From assembly GCF_000633535.1 (NCBI RefSeq), contig NZ_AYMR01000011.1, forward strand, positions 124,001-188,000: a stretch of DNA of 64,000 nt, read 5' to 3'. The DNA is from Leifsonia aquatica H1aii (GTDB taxonomy: Bacteria; Actinomycetota; Actinomycetes; Actinomycetales; Microbacteriaceae). Shown here piece after piece: positions 25,748 to 34,525 of this stretch (its first letter is position 1; every line of letters starts with the position of its first letter). Made by a program: the position numbers and the translations under genes. The notes beneath the pieces were generated by a model. The model was given only the letters and a program-made list of their open reading frames with translations, did not search any database and was not told the DNA's origin.

Positions 25748-27048
25748 TTCACTCCTTTGATCCGGTAGACGAGCACGGCGCCGAGCAGGGCGACGACGGC
25801 GCCGAAGAGGTACCACACCGAGTAGCCGCCGATGGCGGTGGCCGATCCCAGCGCGATGATGGACGGCGCGATGGCCGGGGCGATCGACTGCGGCAACGCG
25901 TTCGCGATGTTGAGCACGCCGAGGTCCTTCGCGGTGTCGTCCGCGTTGGGCAGCACCTGGGTGGCGAGCGCGAGGTCGACCGAGAAGAACGAGCCGGCGC
26001 CGAGGCCGATGATGGCCTGGGCGACGATCACGACGGCGACGCTCGGCGCGAAGGCGAGGATCACGAGACCGACGACCATGATCAGCCCGGCGATCGCGAC
26101 GAACGGGCGGCGCTTGCCGAGCTTGTCGGAGAGATAGCCGCCGATCGGGCTGGAGATCACCATCGCCACGGTCGAGGCGACGTTGGCGAGCAGGATGGTG
26201 GAGATGGCGGCCTGCTCGTCGAGGTGGAACTTCTGCGTGAGGTAGAACGGCAGGAAGGTGGCGATGCCGGCGTAGCCGAACATCACGAAGAATTTGGTCA
26301 ACCAGGTCCAGCCGAAGTCCGGGTGCTTGACCGGGTTGAAGACGAACGATCCGAAGAACTGGCCGACGGTGAAGCGCTGGCGTGGCTTCTCGGTCAGTCG
26401 GCGGTCCTTCAGCACAGCGACGAAGAACACCGCGACCAGGAGCGCCAGCAGGGCCGGCACCAGGAAGCGCAGCAGGTCGCCCCCGATGAAGTTGATGATG
26501 AAGCTGCCGGCGAGGATGGCGAGCGGGGTGGTGACCCCGACGATCCCGGAGACCTTGCCGCGGCTCGCTGCCGGAACCTGGTCCGGCAGGGTGGCGTTGG
26601 CCGCGGCCAGCACCGCGTTCAGCGACGCCTGCGCCAGGCACCAGCCGATCAGCACGACCCAGATGGAGGTGGCGGACCCGACGAGGACGAAGGCGCCGAC
26701 GCCCACGATGGCGCCACCGAGGATCCACGGCCGACGCATCCCGAACCGGGAGGTCGTGCGGTCGGAGAGACGACCCGCGAGCGGGTTCGCGATGAGGGCG
26801 AACAGCGCGCCGACGCCCAGGATGAAGCCGAGCTGCGCGGTCGCCTCCTCCGTCGACGCGCTCAGGTGCTCCACCTTGAACGCCATCGAGACCAGCACGG
26901 GCGTGAGCAGGGCCATCAGCACGCCGAAATTCACCACGGCGAGGCCCGGGGTGTAGCCCCGAGGGGTGCGGGACGGGGTGGTTCCGGGTGCCTTGATCCC
27001 CGTCGTCCCCGTGTACGCGGCAGCGGCCGCGGGTGACATCTCTGTCAT
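25744..27048 (-). CDS. MFS transporter (glycoside/oligosaccharide uptake)
   Basis: 434 residues, 12 TM segments. MFS motif A in loop 2-3: ANPLAGRLSDRTTSRFGMRRP; a related GGYLSDKLGKRRPF in the second half. The sequence resembles sugar-H+ symporters of the sucrose/glycoside type. Probably imports the substrate of the GH3 enzyme, whose start overlaps its stop. Divergent from the double TetR regulator. Confidence 0.88.
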   Translation of the reverse strand: MTEMSPAAAAAYTGTTGIKAPGTTPSRTPRGYTPGLAVVNFGVLMALLTPVLVSMAFKVEHLSASTEEATAQLGFILGVGALFALIANPLAGRLSDRTTSRFGMRRPWILGGAIVGVGAFVLVGSATSIWVVLIGWCLAQASLNAVLAAANATLPDQVPAASRGKVSGIVGVTTPLAILAGSFIINFIGGDLLRFLVPALLALLVAVFFVAVLKDRRLTEKPRQRFTVGQFFGSFVFNPVKHPDFGWTWLTKFFVMFGYAGIATFLPFYLTQKFHLDEQAAISTILLANVASTVAMVISSPIGGYLSDKLGKRRPFVAIAGLIMVVGLVILAFAPSVAVVIVAQAIIGLGAGSFFSVDLALATQVLPNADDTAKDLGVLNIANALPQSIAPAIAPSIIALGSATAIGGYSVWYLFGAVVALLGAVLVYRIKGVK

Positions 27049-27107
27049 GTGTCGAGTCCTTTCGAGTCGTCCGCCTTGACGATGCGGGTCAGCATATCCC
27101 AAAAAAA

Positions 27108-27145
27108 GACCGCATGGTAACTGAAATCCGACTGGACGGTAACGC
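27108..27145. promoter_or_regulatory. Divergent control region of the glycoside genes
   Basis: The 123-bp gap between the MFS and double-TetR genes is AT-richer than its surroundings. It holds an A7 run and two direct GGTAAC hexamers 22 bp apart. Direct rather than inverted half-sites would suit a regulator with two different DNA-binding modules. Speculative. Confidence 0.35.
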
Positions 27146-27171
27146 AGCTACGATGGGCTCCGGAGGTGCAT

Positions 27172-28437
27172 GTGACGTCGGTCATCGATGGAACCCGGTT
27201 CGCGCGCGCCGCGGCGACCCGCCAGGCCATCGTCGCGGCCGCCACCGCGCTGTTCGCCGAGCAGGGCTTCCGCGCCGTCTCCCTGCGCGAGATCGCTGCC
27301 CGGGCCGGCATCTCGCACCCCGCGCTGCTCAAGCACTTCTCGGGCCGGGAGGAGCTGCTCGCCGAGGTCGCACGGCGGATCGACGACGCGCACTGCCACC
27401 CGACGGCGAGCGCCGACCCCTCCGCCGAGCTGCCGTTCGCCGCGCAGGCGCGCGCCCAGGCCGACGCACCCGACGCGCTCCGCTTCTTCGCCGCGCTGAC
27501 CGGGGAGGCATCCGCCCCCTCGCACCCGCTCCACGCCGTGATGCGTGAGCGCGTCGCCCGGGTGCGGGCCGAGCGACGGGATGCCCTCGAGCGTGCGGCA
27601 TCGGCGGGGACGCTGGGCGAGGGGCGGGACTCGGCCGACGAGGCCGTCCGGCTGACGGCGGCCTGGTCGGGACTCCAGCTCCTGCAGCAGTACCTGCCCG
27701 GTCGCGTCGACGGCGCCACCCGGCTCGCGGCGCACCAGCGTCTGCTGGGCGACCCACCCGGGCGACGCGCACCGGGCGACGAGCGCGGCGACGCGGTCTC
27801 GCCCCCGGCCCGAGCCCTGCCCCCGCTCGTGACCGAGGATGCGCCCGTCGTGGCGCCGGGATATCGCTCCGGCCGCGAGCGCCGGGCGAAGATCGTCGAC
27901 GACGCCACCGCCCTCTTCGCCCGCGAAGGGTACGGCGACACCAGCCTGCTCGATATCGCCACCCGTGTCGGCGTCTCGAAGTCGGCGATCTACCACCACT
28001 TCCCCGCCAAGGACGCCTTGCTGCACGAGGTGCTCCGCGAGCGGGACCGCCGCATCGACGCCGTCGTGGAGACGTCGCCCGCCCTTTCGGCGGCGGACAC
28101 CCTGCGCGGGCTGAGCGACGGAGCCGCCCGCAACGAGACCGAGCAGCCGGGCCTCATCGAGCTCTACGCGGTCATCTCGTCCGAGGCGACGCCGCCGGGA
28201 CACGCCGCGCACGCGTACTTCGAACAGCGGTTCACCCGCGCGCTCGACAGTTTCACCCAGATGTTCCAGGATGCCGCCGCCGCCGGCGACCTCCCCGCGC
28301 ACCGGGATCCCGAGCACGAGGCGTGCTGGCTGCTCGCCCTCTGGGACGGCCTGCAGTACGAGTGGCTGTACGACCCGGAGAGTGTGGACGTGCCCGGCCA
28401 GCTGCGCGCGCACCTGGCGGACGTGCTGCCGCAGTGA
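27172..28437 (+). CDS. Regulator with two TetR modules in one chain
   Basis: 421 residues. GTG at 27172 has GGAGG 5 nt upstream. First TetR HTH: AIVAAATALFAEQGF...REIAARAGISHPALLKHF. A ligand domain follows to about 190, then a Pro/Arg linker. Second HTH: IVDDATALFAREGYGDTS...IATRVGVSKSAIYHHFP, with its own ligand domain, ending about 420. The two halves are related but not identical. Each half has normal TetR length, so this is a true tandem fusion, perhaps a pseudo-dimer. Divergent from MFS-GH3, the likely target. Confidence 0.88.
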   Translation: MTSVIDGTRFARAAATRQAIVAAATALFAEQGFRAVSLREIAARAGISHPALLKHFSGREELLAEVARRIDDAHCHPTASADPSAELPFAAQARAQADAPDALRFFAALTGEASAPSHPLHAVMRERVARVRAERRDALERAASAGTLGEGRDSADEAVRLTAAWSGLQLLQQYLPGRVDGATRLAAHQRLLGDPPGRRAPGDERGDAVSPPARALPPLVTEDAPVVAPGYRSGRERRAKIVDDATALFAREGYGDTSLLDIATRVGVSKSAIYHHFPAKDALLHEVLRERDRRIDAVVETSPALSAADTLRGLSDGAARNETEQPGLIELYAVISSEATPPGHAAHAYFEQRFTRALDSFTQMFQDAAAAGDLPAHRDPEHEACWLLALWDGLQYEWLYDPESVDVPGQLRAHLADVLPQ

Positions 28438-28516
28438 CGGACCGTCGACCGGGTGCGCCGCGCGCCCGACCGGCGTACCCTCCTCGCTGACGACGGACAC
28501 TCTCCGAGGAGGCCTC

Positions 28517-28858
28517 ATGACGAAGTTCCTGATCTCGTTCCCGAGCAGCGCGATGGTGATTCCCGAGGGGGAGTTCGACACGGTCGTCGTCGAGTCGCAC
28601 GCCGTGATGCAGGAGGCGAAGGACGCCGGCGTGTACGTGTTCGGCGGCGGCCTGAACGAGGACATCCCTCCCGTCCGGGTGGCCGGTGACGGCACGGTGA
28701 CCGACGGCGCGTACCCCCAGACGGCTGAGTTCGACGGCGGATTCTGCGTCCTGGAGCTGCCGTCGCGGGAGGCGGCGGTGACGTGGGCCGCGAAGATCGC
28801 CACCTCGTGCCGGTGCGAGCAGGAGCTGCGCGAGTTCGGGTACGACCCGGAGTCCTGA
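28517..28858 (+). CDS. YCII-related (DGPF) domain protein
   Basis: 113 residues; ATG with GAGGAGG 4 nt upstream. Fits the YCII/DGPF family of small alpha/beta-barrel proteins: MTKFLISFPSSAMVIPEGEF, DAGVYVFGGGLNED, then DGGFCVLELPSREAAVTWAAKIA. Catalytic role unknown; such genes often sit beside ECF sigma factors, but not here. Transcribed alone. Confidence 0.75.
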   Translation: MTKFLISFPSSAMVIPEGEFDTVVVESHAVMQEAKDAGVYVFGGGLNEDIPPVRVAGDGTVTDGAYPQTAEFDGGFCVLELPSREAAVTWAAKIATSCRCEQELREFGYDPES

Positions 28859-28888
28859 GGCTCGGCCGCCGTCGCTCGCGAGGCGCCG

Positions 28889-29839
28889 TCAGGACGGATC
28901 CGCGGCCGCCAGCACCCTCTGCATCCGCTGCGCGGCCGCCACGAGCTCGGGCGGTCCCTCGACGCGGAACGGCGCGTCGAACCGCACGACCTGCGCGAGC
29001 ACGCCCGTCCACGACCAGGACCGGAACAGCGCTCGGCACGACAGCTCGTCGACCGCCTCCACCTCCCCGTCGCCGATCCACGAGGCGACCTCCCGCGCCG
29101 GGAGGTCGATCGCGACCCATCCCGCGCACGGCCAGCGGTCCTCGTCGGTCGAGCCCTTGAACCGCGCCGACAGGAACGTGTCGACGTCGCCCGTCGGCAC
29201 TTCTCGCGGCACGAAGGACGCACCGGAGGGGATGCGCGGCGTCAGCCGATCGAGACGGAACACCCGCCAGTCCTCGCGATCGAGGTCCCACGCGACGAGG
29301 TACCAGAAGCCGCCCCGAGCCACGAGCCCGTGCGGCTGCGCGCGGCGGGCCGGCGCATCCCGCGCGGGATCGCCGTAGTCGAACCGGAGCGTGCGCCGCA
29401 GGCGCACATGCTCGCTCACGGCCTCGACCACCGCCGGGTCGACGCGCACGGCGGCCTCCGACCCGGTGAACCGCACCCCGTCGATCCGGTGCCGCAACCG
29501 CGACGGCATGACCTGCCGCAGCGTCAGCAGGGCGCGCGCCGCCTCCTCGGCGATGTCGACTCCCGATGCGGAGGCGTTCTGCAGCGCGACCGCGATCGCG
29601 ACGGCCTGTCCGTCGTCGAGCAGGAGGGGCGGCAGCTCCGCCCCCGCGGCCAGGCGGTAGCCGCCGTCCGGGCCTTTCACCGCTTCGATGCGATAGCCGA
29701 GGCCGCGGAGCCTCTCCACATCGCGACGCACCGTGCGCGGCGTGATGTCGAGACGCTCGGCGAGCACAGCGCCCGGCCAGTCCCGGCGCGTCTGCAGCAG
29801 CGAGAGCAGCGCGAGCAGGCGGGACGACGTCTCGATCAT
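28889..29839 (-). CDS. YafY-type HTH/WYL-domain regulator
   Basis: 316 residues. N-terminal winged HTH (RLLALLSLLQTRRDWPGAVL, DITPRTVRRDVERLRGLGY). A WYL domain follows, with GFWYLVAWDLDREDWRVFRLDR, and a C-terminal WCX-like extension. WYL domains bind nucleic acids or ligands. Divergent from the VOC gene, a frequent pairing in actinobacteria, so it probably controls that gene. Confidence 0.88.
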   Translation of the reverse strand: MIETSSRLLALLSLLQTRRDWPGAVLAERLDITPRTVRRDVERLRGLGYRIEAVKGPDGGYRLAAGAELPPLLLDDGQAVAIAVALQNASASGVDIAEEAARALLTLRQVMPSRLRHRIDGVRFTGSEAAVRVDPAVVEAVSEHVRLRRTLRFDYGDPARDAPARRAQPHGLVARGGFWYLVAWDLDREDWRVFRLDRLTPRIPSGASFVPREVPTGDVDTFLSARFKGSTDEDRWPCAGWVAIDLPAREVASWIGDGEVEAVDELSCRALFRSWSWTGVLAQVVRFDAPFRVEGPPELVAAAQRMQRVLAAADPS

Positions 29840-29944
29840 GCCTCGATTCTCTCGCGAGTAGAGGACCGCAGTTGTCCGCTACTGCGACGACCATCGGTTC
29901 TGCGGCCGTCCGCCGCCGCCATCCGATGAACCGAAGGAGTCACC

Positions 29945-30400
29945 ATGACCATCACGACCACCACCCACCTCAACTTCCCGGGCACAGCCCGCGCCGCCCT
30001 CGAGTTCTACCGGACCGTCTTCGGCGGCGACGTGTTCGCCACCACCTACGGCGAGCTCGGGATGCCGGCGGAGCTCCCCGACGCGGCGAAGGTCGTCTTC
30101 GGTCAGCTCCAGGCGCCGAACGGCTTCCGTGTGATGGCCTACGACATCCCCGGGCGCACCGACGGATTCGGGGGCGGCACGCACCGTGAGAACGGCACCA
30201 CGATCACCGATCAGCCCTTCTTCCTCTCGCTGCGCGCCGAGAGCCTCGCCGAGGCGACCGGGTACTGGGAGGGCCTCGCCGAGGGGGCGACCGTCGTGGA
30301 ACCGCTCGCCGCGTCCGCCTGGAGCGCCGGGTTCGGCATGCTCACCGACCGCTTCGGCGTGACCTGGGTCGTCGACGTGGCCACCGCACCCGCCGCGTGA
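29945..30400 (+). CDS. PhnB-like VOC-superfamily protein
   Basis: 151 residues; ATG with AAGGAG upstream. Glyoxalase/VOC fold of the PhnB type: HLNFPGTARAALEFYRTVFGG at the start, then a second half module with SLAEATGYWEGLAEGATVVEP and DRFGVTWVVD at the end. Possible isomerase or drug/metal-binding protein; substrate unknown. Confidence 0.85.
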   Translation: MTITTTTHLNFPGTARAALEFYRTVFGGDVFATTYGELGMPAELPDAAKVVFGQLQAPNGFRVMAYDIPGRTDGFGGGTHRENGTTITDQPFFLSLRAESLAEATGYWEGLAEGATVVEPLAASAWSAGFGMLTDRFGVTWVVDVATAPAA

Positions 30401-30407
30401 GACCGGT

Positions 30408-30442
30408 GCGGACCGCGGCGCTCAGCGTGCGCTGCGGTCCGC
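30408..30442. terminator. Hairpin between convergent VOC and hydrolase genes
   Basis: GCGGACCGC (30408-30416) pairs exactly with GCGGTCCGC (30434-30442) around a 17-nt loop, spanning the 21-bp gap and the hydrolase 3' end. Confidence 0.5.
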
Positions 30443-31258
30443 GCCCGCTGGGTCGAGGAATCCGCGCACGAGCGTCGCGATGAGCTCTGGTCGTTCGGCG
30501 ACGAGCCCGTGCGTCGCACCGGGGACGATCGCGAGCTGTGCGCCCGGGATCGAGGAGGCGATGAGGAGGCTGTGGTCGGGACGGATGGTGTCGCGGTCGC
30601 CCGACATCACCAGCGTGCGTGCGGTGACGGCCGCGAGGGTAGCCGGGTCGATCCGCGGTTCGGACGTCCAGAGCCGGAACAGCTTGCCGAGCACGATGTC
30701 GGCGTGCTCCGGGCCGTCCGGCGAGAGCCGGTCGTACTGCATCCGCTCGGCGTCGGCATCGGTGTCCGGTTCGGGCCCGGCGGCGTCAGGCTCGGCGGCG
30801 TCGGAGTCGGCGACGTCGGGTGCATGGGCGGGGAGCCCGAGCGGCTGCAGCATCACCGCGTCCGCCGCCTCGTCCGAGTGGGTGAACGCCGAGGGATCGA
30901 GGTTCGCGCTGATCGCGACCAGCGACCGCACCCGTTCGGGCTGCGCCAACGCGAGCATCAGCCCGAGGATCGCACCGTCGCTGTACCCGACCACGTCCAC
31001 CCGATCGAGCCGGTGGGCGTCGAGATACGCGACGACCTCCACGAGGCCACGCTCGTAGCTGTACTCCCCCTCGACGTCGGGTGATCGGCCATGCCCCGGT
31101 CGTTCGAAGGCGAGCACGCGATGATCGGCGACCAACGCGTCGCTCTGCGCCCGCAGCGACTCCAGCGAGCAGAACCCTCCGTGCAGCAGCAGCACCGGGT
31201 CGCCCGATCCGGCGACCTCCTCGTAGACGTCGACGCCGGCGATGCGGAGGTGGGGCAT
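30422..31258 (-). CDS. Alpha/beta hydrolase
   Basis: 278 residues. Standard fold with oxyanion strand PVLLLHGGFCS, nucleophile elbow VVGYSDGAILG, acid in MSGDRDTIRP and catalytic His in GATHGLVAERP. An unusual repetitive acidic insert rich in DAAEPDAAGPEPDTDAD lies in the cap region (about residues 148-170). Substrate unknown. Confidence 0.85.
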   Translation of the reverse strand: MPHLRIAGVDVYEEVAGSGDPVLLLHGGFCSLESLRAQSDALVADHRVLAFERPGHGRSPDVEGEYSYERGLVEVVAYLDAHRLDRVDVVGYSDGAILGLMLALAQPERVRSLVAISANLDPSAFTHSDEAADAVMLQPLGLPAHAPDVADSDAAEPDAAGPEPDTDADAERMQYDRLSPDGPEHADIVLGKLFRLWTSEPRIDPATLAAVTARTLVMSGDRDTIRPDHSLLIASSIPGAQLAIVPGATHGLVAERPELIATLVRGFLDPAGADRSAR

Positions 31259-31299
31259 GCGATCAGCCTATGCCGCGGCGCGGGGCACGGCCCGCGCGC

Positions 31300-31881
31300 T
31301 CAGATCTCGCGGACGACGCGGGCCGGGTTGCCGACCGCCACCACGTTCGCCGGGATGTCTCGGGTGACCACCGCACCCGCGCCGATCACGCTGTTGTCGC
31401 CGATGGTCACGCCGGGGCACACGATGACGCCACCGCCGAGCCAGACGTTGTCGCCGATGACGATCGGCTCGGCGGCCTCCAGCTTGTCCCGGCGCGGCTG
31501 CGGGTCGACGGGATGGGTCGGGGTGAGCAACTGCACGTTCGGACCGATCTGGCAGTCCTCGCCGATCGTGATGCTCGCGACATCGAGGGCGACCAGGTTG
31601 TAGTTGACGAAGGTGCGCGCCCCGACGGTGATGAACTCGCCGTAGTCGACGAACAGCGGCGGCTTGATGAAGGCGTCCTCCCCGAGGGAGCCGATGAGCT
31701 CATCGAGGATCGGCCGGGCCGTGACATCGTCCGCCAGCCAGGCACGGTGGTAGGAGTCGGCCAGCCGTGCGGCGCGCAGAGCACGGCGCTCGCTCTCGGG
31801 GTCGTCGGAGATGTAGAGGTCGCCGGCGAGCATCCGCTCGCGGTTGGTGCGCGGGTCGCCTGCGAAGTAGTCGTGACTCAT
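31300..31881 (-). CDS. Maltose/galactoside O-acetyltransferase family protein
   Basis: 193 residues. N-terminal helical part typical of Maa/LacA (RERMLAGDLYISDDPESERR), then left-handed beta-helix repeats with FVNYNLVALDVASITIGEDC, catalytic-site TPTHPVD and IGDNVWLGGGVIVCPGVTIG. Transfers acetyl from acetyl-CoA to a sugar hydroxyl in the cytosol. It lies 46 bp behind the TetR gene, with two TetR-type operators in that gap. Confidence 0.9.
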   Translation of the reverse strand: MSHDYFAGDPRTNRERMLAGDLYISDDPESERRALRAARLADSYHRAWLADDVTARPILDELIGSLGEDAFIKPPLFVDYGEFITVGARTFVNYNLVALDVASITIGEDCQIGPNVQLLTPTHPVDPQPRRDKLEAAEPIVIGDNVWLGGGVIVCPGVTIGDNSVIGAGAVVTRDIPANVVAVGNPARVVREI

Positions 31882-31883
31882 GC

Positions 31884-31918
31884 GTACAACTGTACATTAG
31901 GAGTGTACGTGCGTACAC
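31884..31918. promoter_or_regulatory. Two TetR-type operators in tandem
   Basis: Palindrome 1: GTACA-AC-TGTAC (31884-31895). Palindrome 2: GTGTACG-TG-CGTACAC (31903-31918), perfect 7-bp arms. Their centres are 21 bp, two helical turns, apart. They fill the gap between the TetR stop and the acetyltransferase start; a CGTACAC half-site recurs at 32539-32545 by the TetR start. Confidence 0.7.
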
Positions 31919-31927
31919 ATCGTGCGC

Positions 31928-32530
31928 TCACGCGGCGTCGCCCGCCACCCGGTCGATGGCCGCCCGCACGGCGGCCGGGTCGTACGGCTCGATGTCGAGG
32001 GCCCGGTGCAGCGTCATCCCCTCGACCAGCGCGTCCAGGATCCCCGCCGTCACCGGGTCGAAGAATCTCTCCAGCACCGCGCGGCTGCGCCCCATCCACG
32101 CATTCGTGATCGTGCGGTAGCGCGGATCCCGGGCGGCGAGGGTGTACAGCTCCTGGGTCAGCACCAGCTCCCGCGGCGTCCCGAAGACATCGTGCAGGAT
32201 GTGGTCGGCGAGCGACTCGCGCGCCTCCGCCGCCGTGTCGCACTCCGCCATGCGCGCCTCGAACGCCGCACTGAACGTGCGGGCGAACCGGTCGAACGCC
32301 TCGGCGAGCAGGGCGTCCATCCCCGTGAAGTGGTAGGTCATCGACCCCAGCGAGACATCGGCGGCCTCGGCCACCCGCCGGTGCGTCGTCCCCGCGACGC
32401 CCCGCTCGGCGATCACATCCAGGCAGGCGTCGACGATCCGGTCCCGGCGCGCCGGGTCGTGCCGCCGCGGCCTCTTGCCCGCCTCGGTGCGGGTGCCGGG
32501 CGTGGATGCGGTGGCGGAGCTGTCGGCCAT
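31928..32530 (-). CDS. TetR-family transcriptional regulator
   Basis: 200 residues from the ATG at 32530; a GTG at 32545 is possible. HTH: RIVDACLDVIAERGVAGTT, RRVAEAADVSLGSMTYHF. Upstream of, and on the same strand as, the acetyltransferase; the two tandem palindromes between them are its likely targets. The half-site at its own start suggests autoregulation. Confidence 0.87.
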   Translation of the reverse strand: MADSSATASTPGTRTEAGKRPRRHDPARRDRIVDACLDVIAERGVAGTTHRRVAEAADVSLGSMTYHFTGMDALLAEAFDRFARTFSAAFEARMAECDTAAEARESLADHILHDVFGTPRELVLTQELYTLAARDPRYRTITNAWMGRSRAVLERFFDPVTAGILDALVEGMTLHRALDIEPYDPAAVRAAIDRVAGDAA

Positions 32531-32588
32531 CCCGCCAGCGTACACACGTGCCCAGGACAGCGAGCCACGGCCGCCGGCGCTCAGCTGC

Positions 32589-33533
32589 TCAGCCGCTCAG
32601 GGTGTCCCGCGGGCTCTCGCCGAACGTCTCGCGGTAGTAGGCCGCGAAGCGCGGCACATGGGTGAAGCCCCAGTTCCGAGCGATCTGGGCGACCGTGGAA
32701 CCGTCCGTCCGCTCCCCGCGCTGCAGATCGGCGCGCGCGGCCTCCAGGCGGATGCGGCGCAGATAGCGGGTCGGGGTGTCGCCGACCACGCGCTGGAATG
32801 CCTCCTGGAGTCCCCGCGGGGAGAGCCGGGCCGCGTCCGCGATATCGGCGACGCTGATCGGCCTGGTCACGTTCGCCTCCATGAAGGCGATCGCCCGGCG
32901 GACCGCCGCCGGCGTTGCGGTCGCCCCGTCGTGCTCAGCGGGCAGATCGAGCAGGTTGCTCGGGTAGGCGGCGACCAGCGCGGCGACCAGTCCGCGGAAC
33001 AGCGCATCGCGCAGGAGCGCGCTCTCGAACAGCGCGAGATCGGTCGCCGCATCGCGGGCGTGGGCGGCGGTCGCCGTCCACAGGCGCGCCCGCTCCGGCG
33101 AGACCGGCGTGGTGCCGTCGAAGCGGACCATCAGCCCGGGACGACCGAAATGGTGCCCGAGGAGCTCGCGGACCGCGCCCTCGTCGAGCTGCGTCACGGT
33201 GACGAGCAGGCGGGTGTCCCAGTGGGCCTCGGCGGCCGCGATCGGGTACAGGTACGGCTGATCGGTGTCGAACTCACGACGCCCGGAGGTCACGCTCAGC
33301 GGGCGCGTCGCCTCGCCGATCACGAAGACGCTCTGCGCATCCATCACGGCACGCCCGGCCGACCGCTGATCGACCGACAGCAACGAGAAGCGCTCGTCGC
33401 CGGTGACCGAGAAATCGAACGAGAACGCCGACCCCTGCGGGACCGTCAGATCGCTGCCCGGGTAGACGCCCCGGAGCAGCTCCAGCGCGACATCGGGCTC
33501 CGACGTGCTCATCTCCAGACGCGTGACCGGCAC
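32589..33533 (-). CDS. AraC-family regulator (AraC-binding-like N-terminus)
   Basis: 314 residues. GTG at 33533 is favoured because AGGAGG stands just upstream; an ATG at 33512 lies too close to any ribosome site. The N-terminal 190 residues resemble the AraC_binding_2 domain. C-terminal double HTH: SVADIADAARLSPRGLQEAF and TVAQIARNWGFTHVPRFAAYYRE, ending FGESPRDTL. Target unknown; no divergent partner gene. Confidence 0.87.
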   Translation of the reverse strand: MPVTRLEMSTSEPDVALELLRGVYPGSDLTVPQGSAFSFDFSVTGDERFSLLSVDQRSAGRAVMDAQSVFVIGEATRPLSVTSGRREFDTDQPYLYPIAAAEAHWDTRLLVTVTQLDEGAVRELLGHHFGRPGLMVRFDGTTPVSPERARLWTATAAHARDAATDLALFESALLRDALFRGLVAALVAAYPSNLLDLPAEHDGATATPAAVRRAIAFMEANVTRPISVADIADAARLSPRGLQEAFQRVVGDTPTRYLRRIRLEAARADLQRGERTDGSTVAQIARNWGFTHVPRFAAYYRETFGESPRDTLSG

Positions 33534-33736
33534 GACAGCCCTCCTCACCGTCGCCTCCGGGGGTGAGGCGCCGACGCCTCTCCAGTATCGCCTCGTGCTC
33601 GCGTCGCGCCAGCCGCGCATTCCGTCCGTGATGTCAATGGGTTCCCCGACTCGGATTCAGGCGCTATGCATCGTCGGCGACCGACGTCGTCCGCCCTTCC
33701 GCCACGTGGGTTGTCCGTTCTCGGGCGCTTCCCTGT

Positions 33737-34525
33737 CTACTTGTCGGTGACCGGGCTGCTGGGGTCCGGGTCGCTGTCGCAGACGGTCGTGCCGATCCCG
33801 AATCTGCCGATCACGGTCGATCCGTCCGACTCGTACACGTTGATGCAGCCGATGCCCGTGAAAGCACCGAACTCCTTCACGTAGATGAAACCGAGCTTCC
33901 CGTTCGTCGCCTGCGCCCCTTGCAGATCAGGGAACCCGTTCGTCCCGTTGGGAGCGCCGTACGTCTGACCGTGTGCATTGACGCCCCAGGCGCTGGTGGT
34001 CGCGCCGCCGTATCGGGCGAGTGCCTTCCAGGTCGTGCCGGGGTCGGCGGTGACGGTGATGGATGTGCTGCCGGGAGCGAGGAAGCCGTCTGTGATGTGC
34101 ACAGTCGTCGACCGCGTGCCACAGTCCCACTCGCTGCTGCCGACCATCGGAGTCACCGTGCCCGAGGCGTCCTGGGAGAACCCGTTCGTCGACGGAACGG
34201 AGATGGTGCCCGCGTCGCTGATGCAGGTGACATCGATGATCACCGTATTCGCTCCCGTGATCGCGGGTCCGAGCTCGATCGTCGCGGTGCCGGTACGGAT
34301 GACGTCGACCGCCGCTCCGATCGGAGCGACCGTGGTGGTACCGGGGAACGTCGTGATCACGATGGCGCCCCCTGTCGTCGCGACGGCAGCGATCGCGATG
34401 ATTCCTGCCGCCACCATGCGGGTGCGGCGCTGTCTCCGCTGGAGACCGCTCGTCGCGGTGCCGACAGAGGCGAGCTCGGCGCGGACAGCGGCGGCGAAGC
34501 CGGGATCCAGCTCGGAGTCGTTCAT
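33737..34525 (-). CDS. Single-pass membrane protein paired with an ECF sigma factor
   Basis: 262 residues. Cytoplasmic N-terminus of about 35 residues (MNDSELDPGFAAAVRAEL), one TM helix (VAAGIIAIAAVATTGGAIVI), then an extracellular beta-rich domain of about 200 residues with paired cysteines (DVTCISDAG, EWDCGTRS, IGCINVYESDG, TTVCDSD). Start overlaps the sigma stop by one base. The topology is that of an anti-sigma factor, but no zinc or ASD motif is seen in the short N-terminus. It may regulate the sigma factor or merely be co-expressed. Confidence 0.75.
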   Translation of the reverse strand: MNDSELDPGFAAAVRAELASVGTATSGLQRRQRRTRMVAAGIIAIAAVATTGGAIVITTFPGTTTVAPIGAAVDVIRTGTATIELGPAITGANTVIIDVTCISDAGTISVPSTNGFSQDASGTVTPMVGSSEWDCGTRSTTVHITDGFLAPGSTSITVTADPGTTWKALARYGGATTSAWGVNAHGQTYGAPNGTNGFPDLQGAQATNGKLGFIYVKEFGAFTGIGCINVYESDGSTVIGRFGIGTTVCDSDPDPSSPVTDK

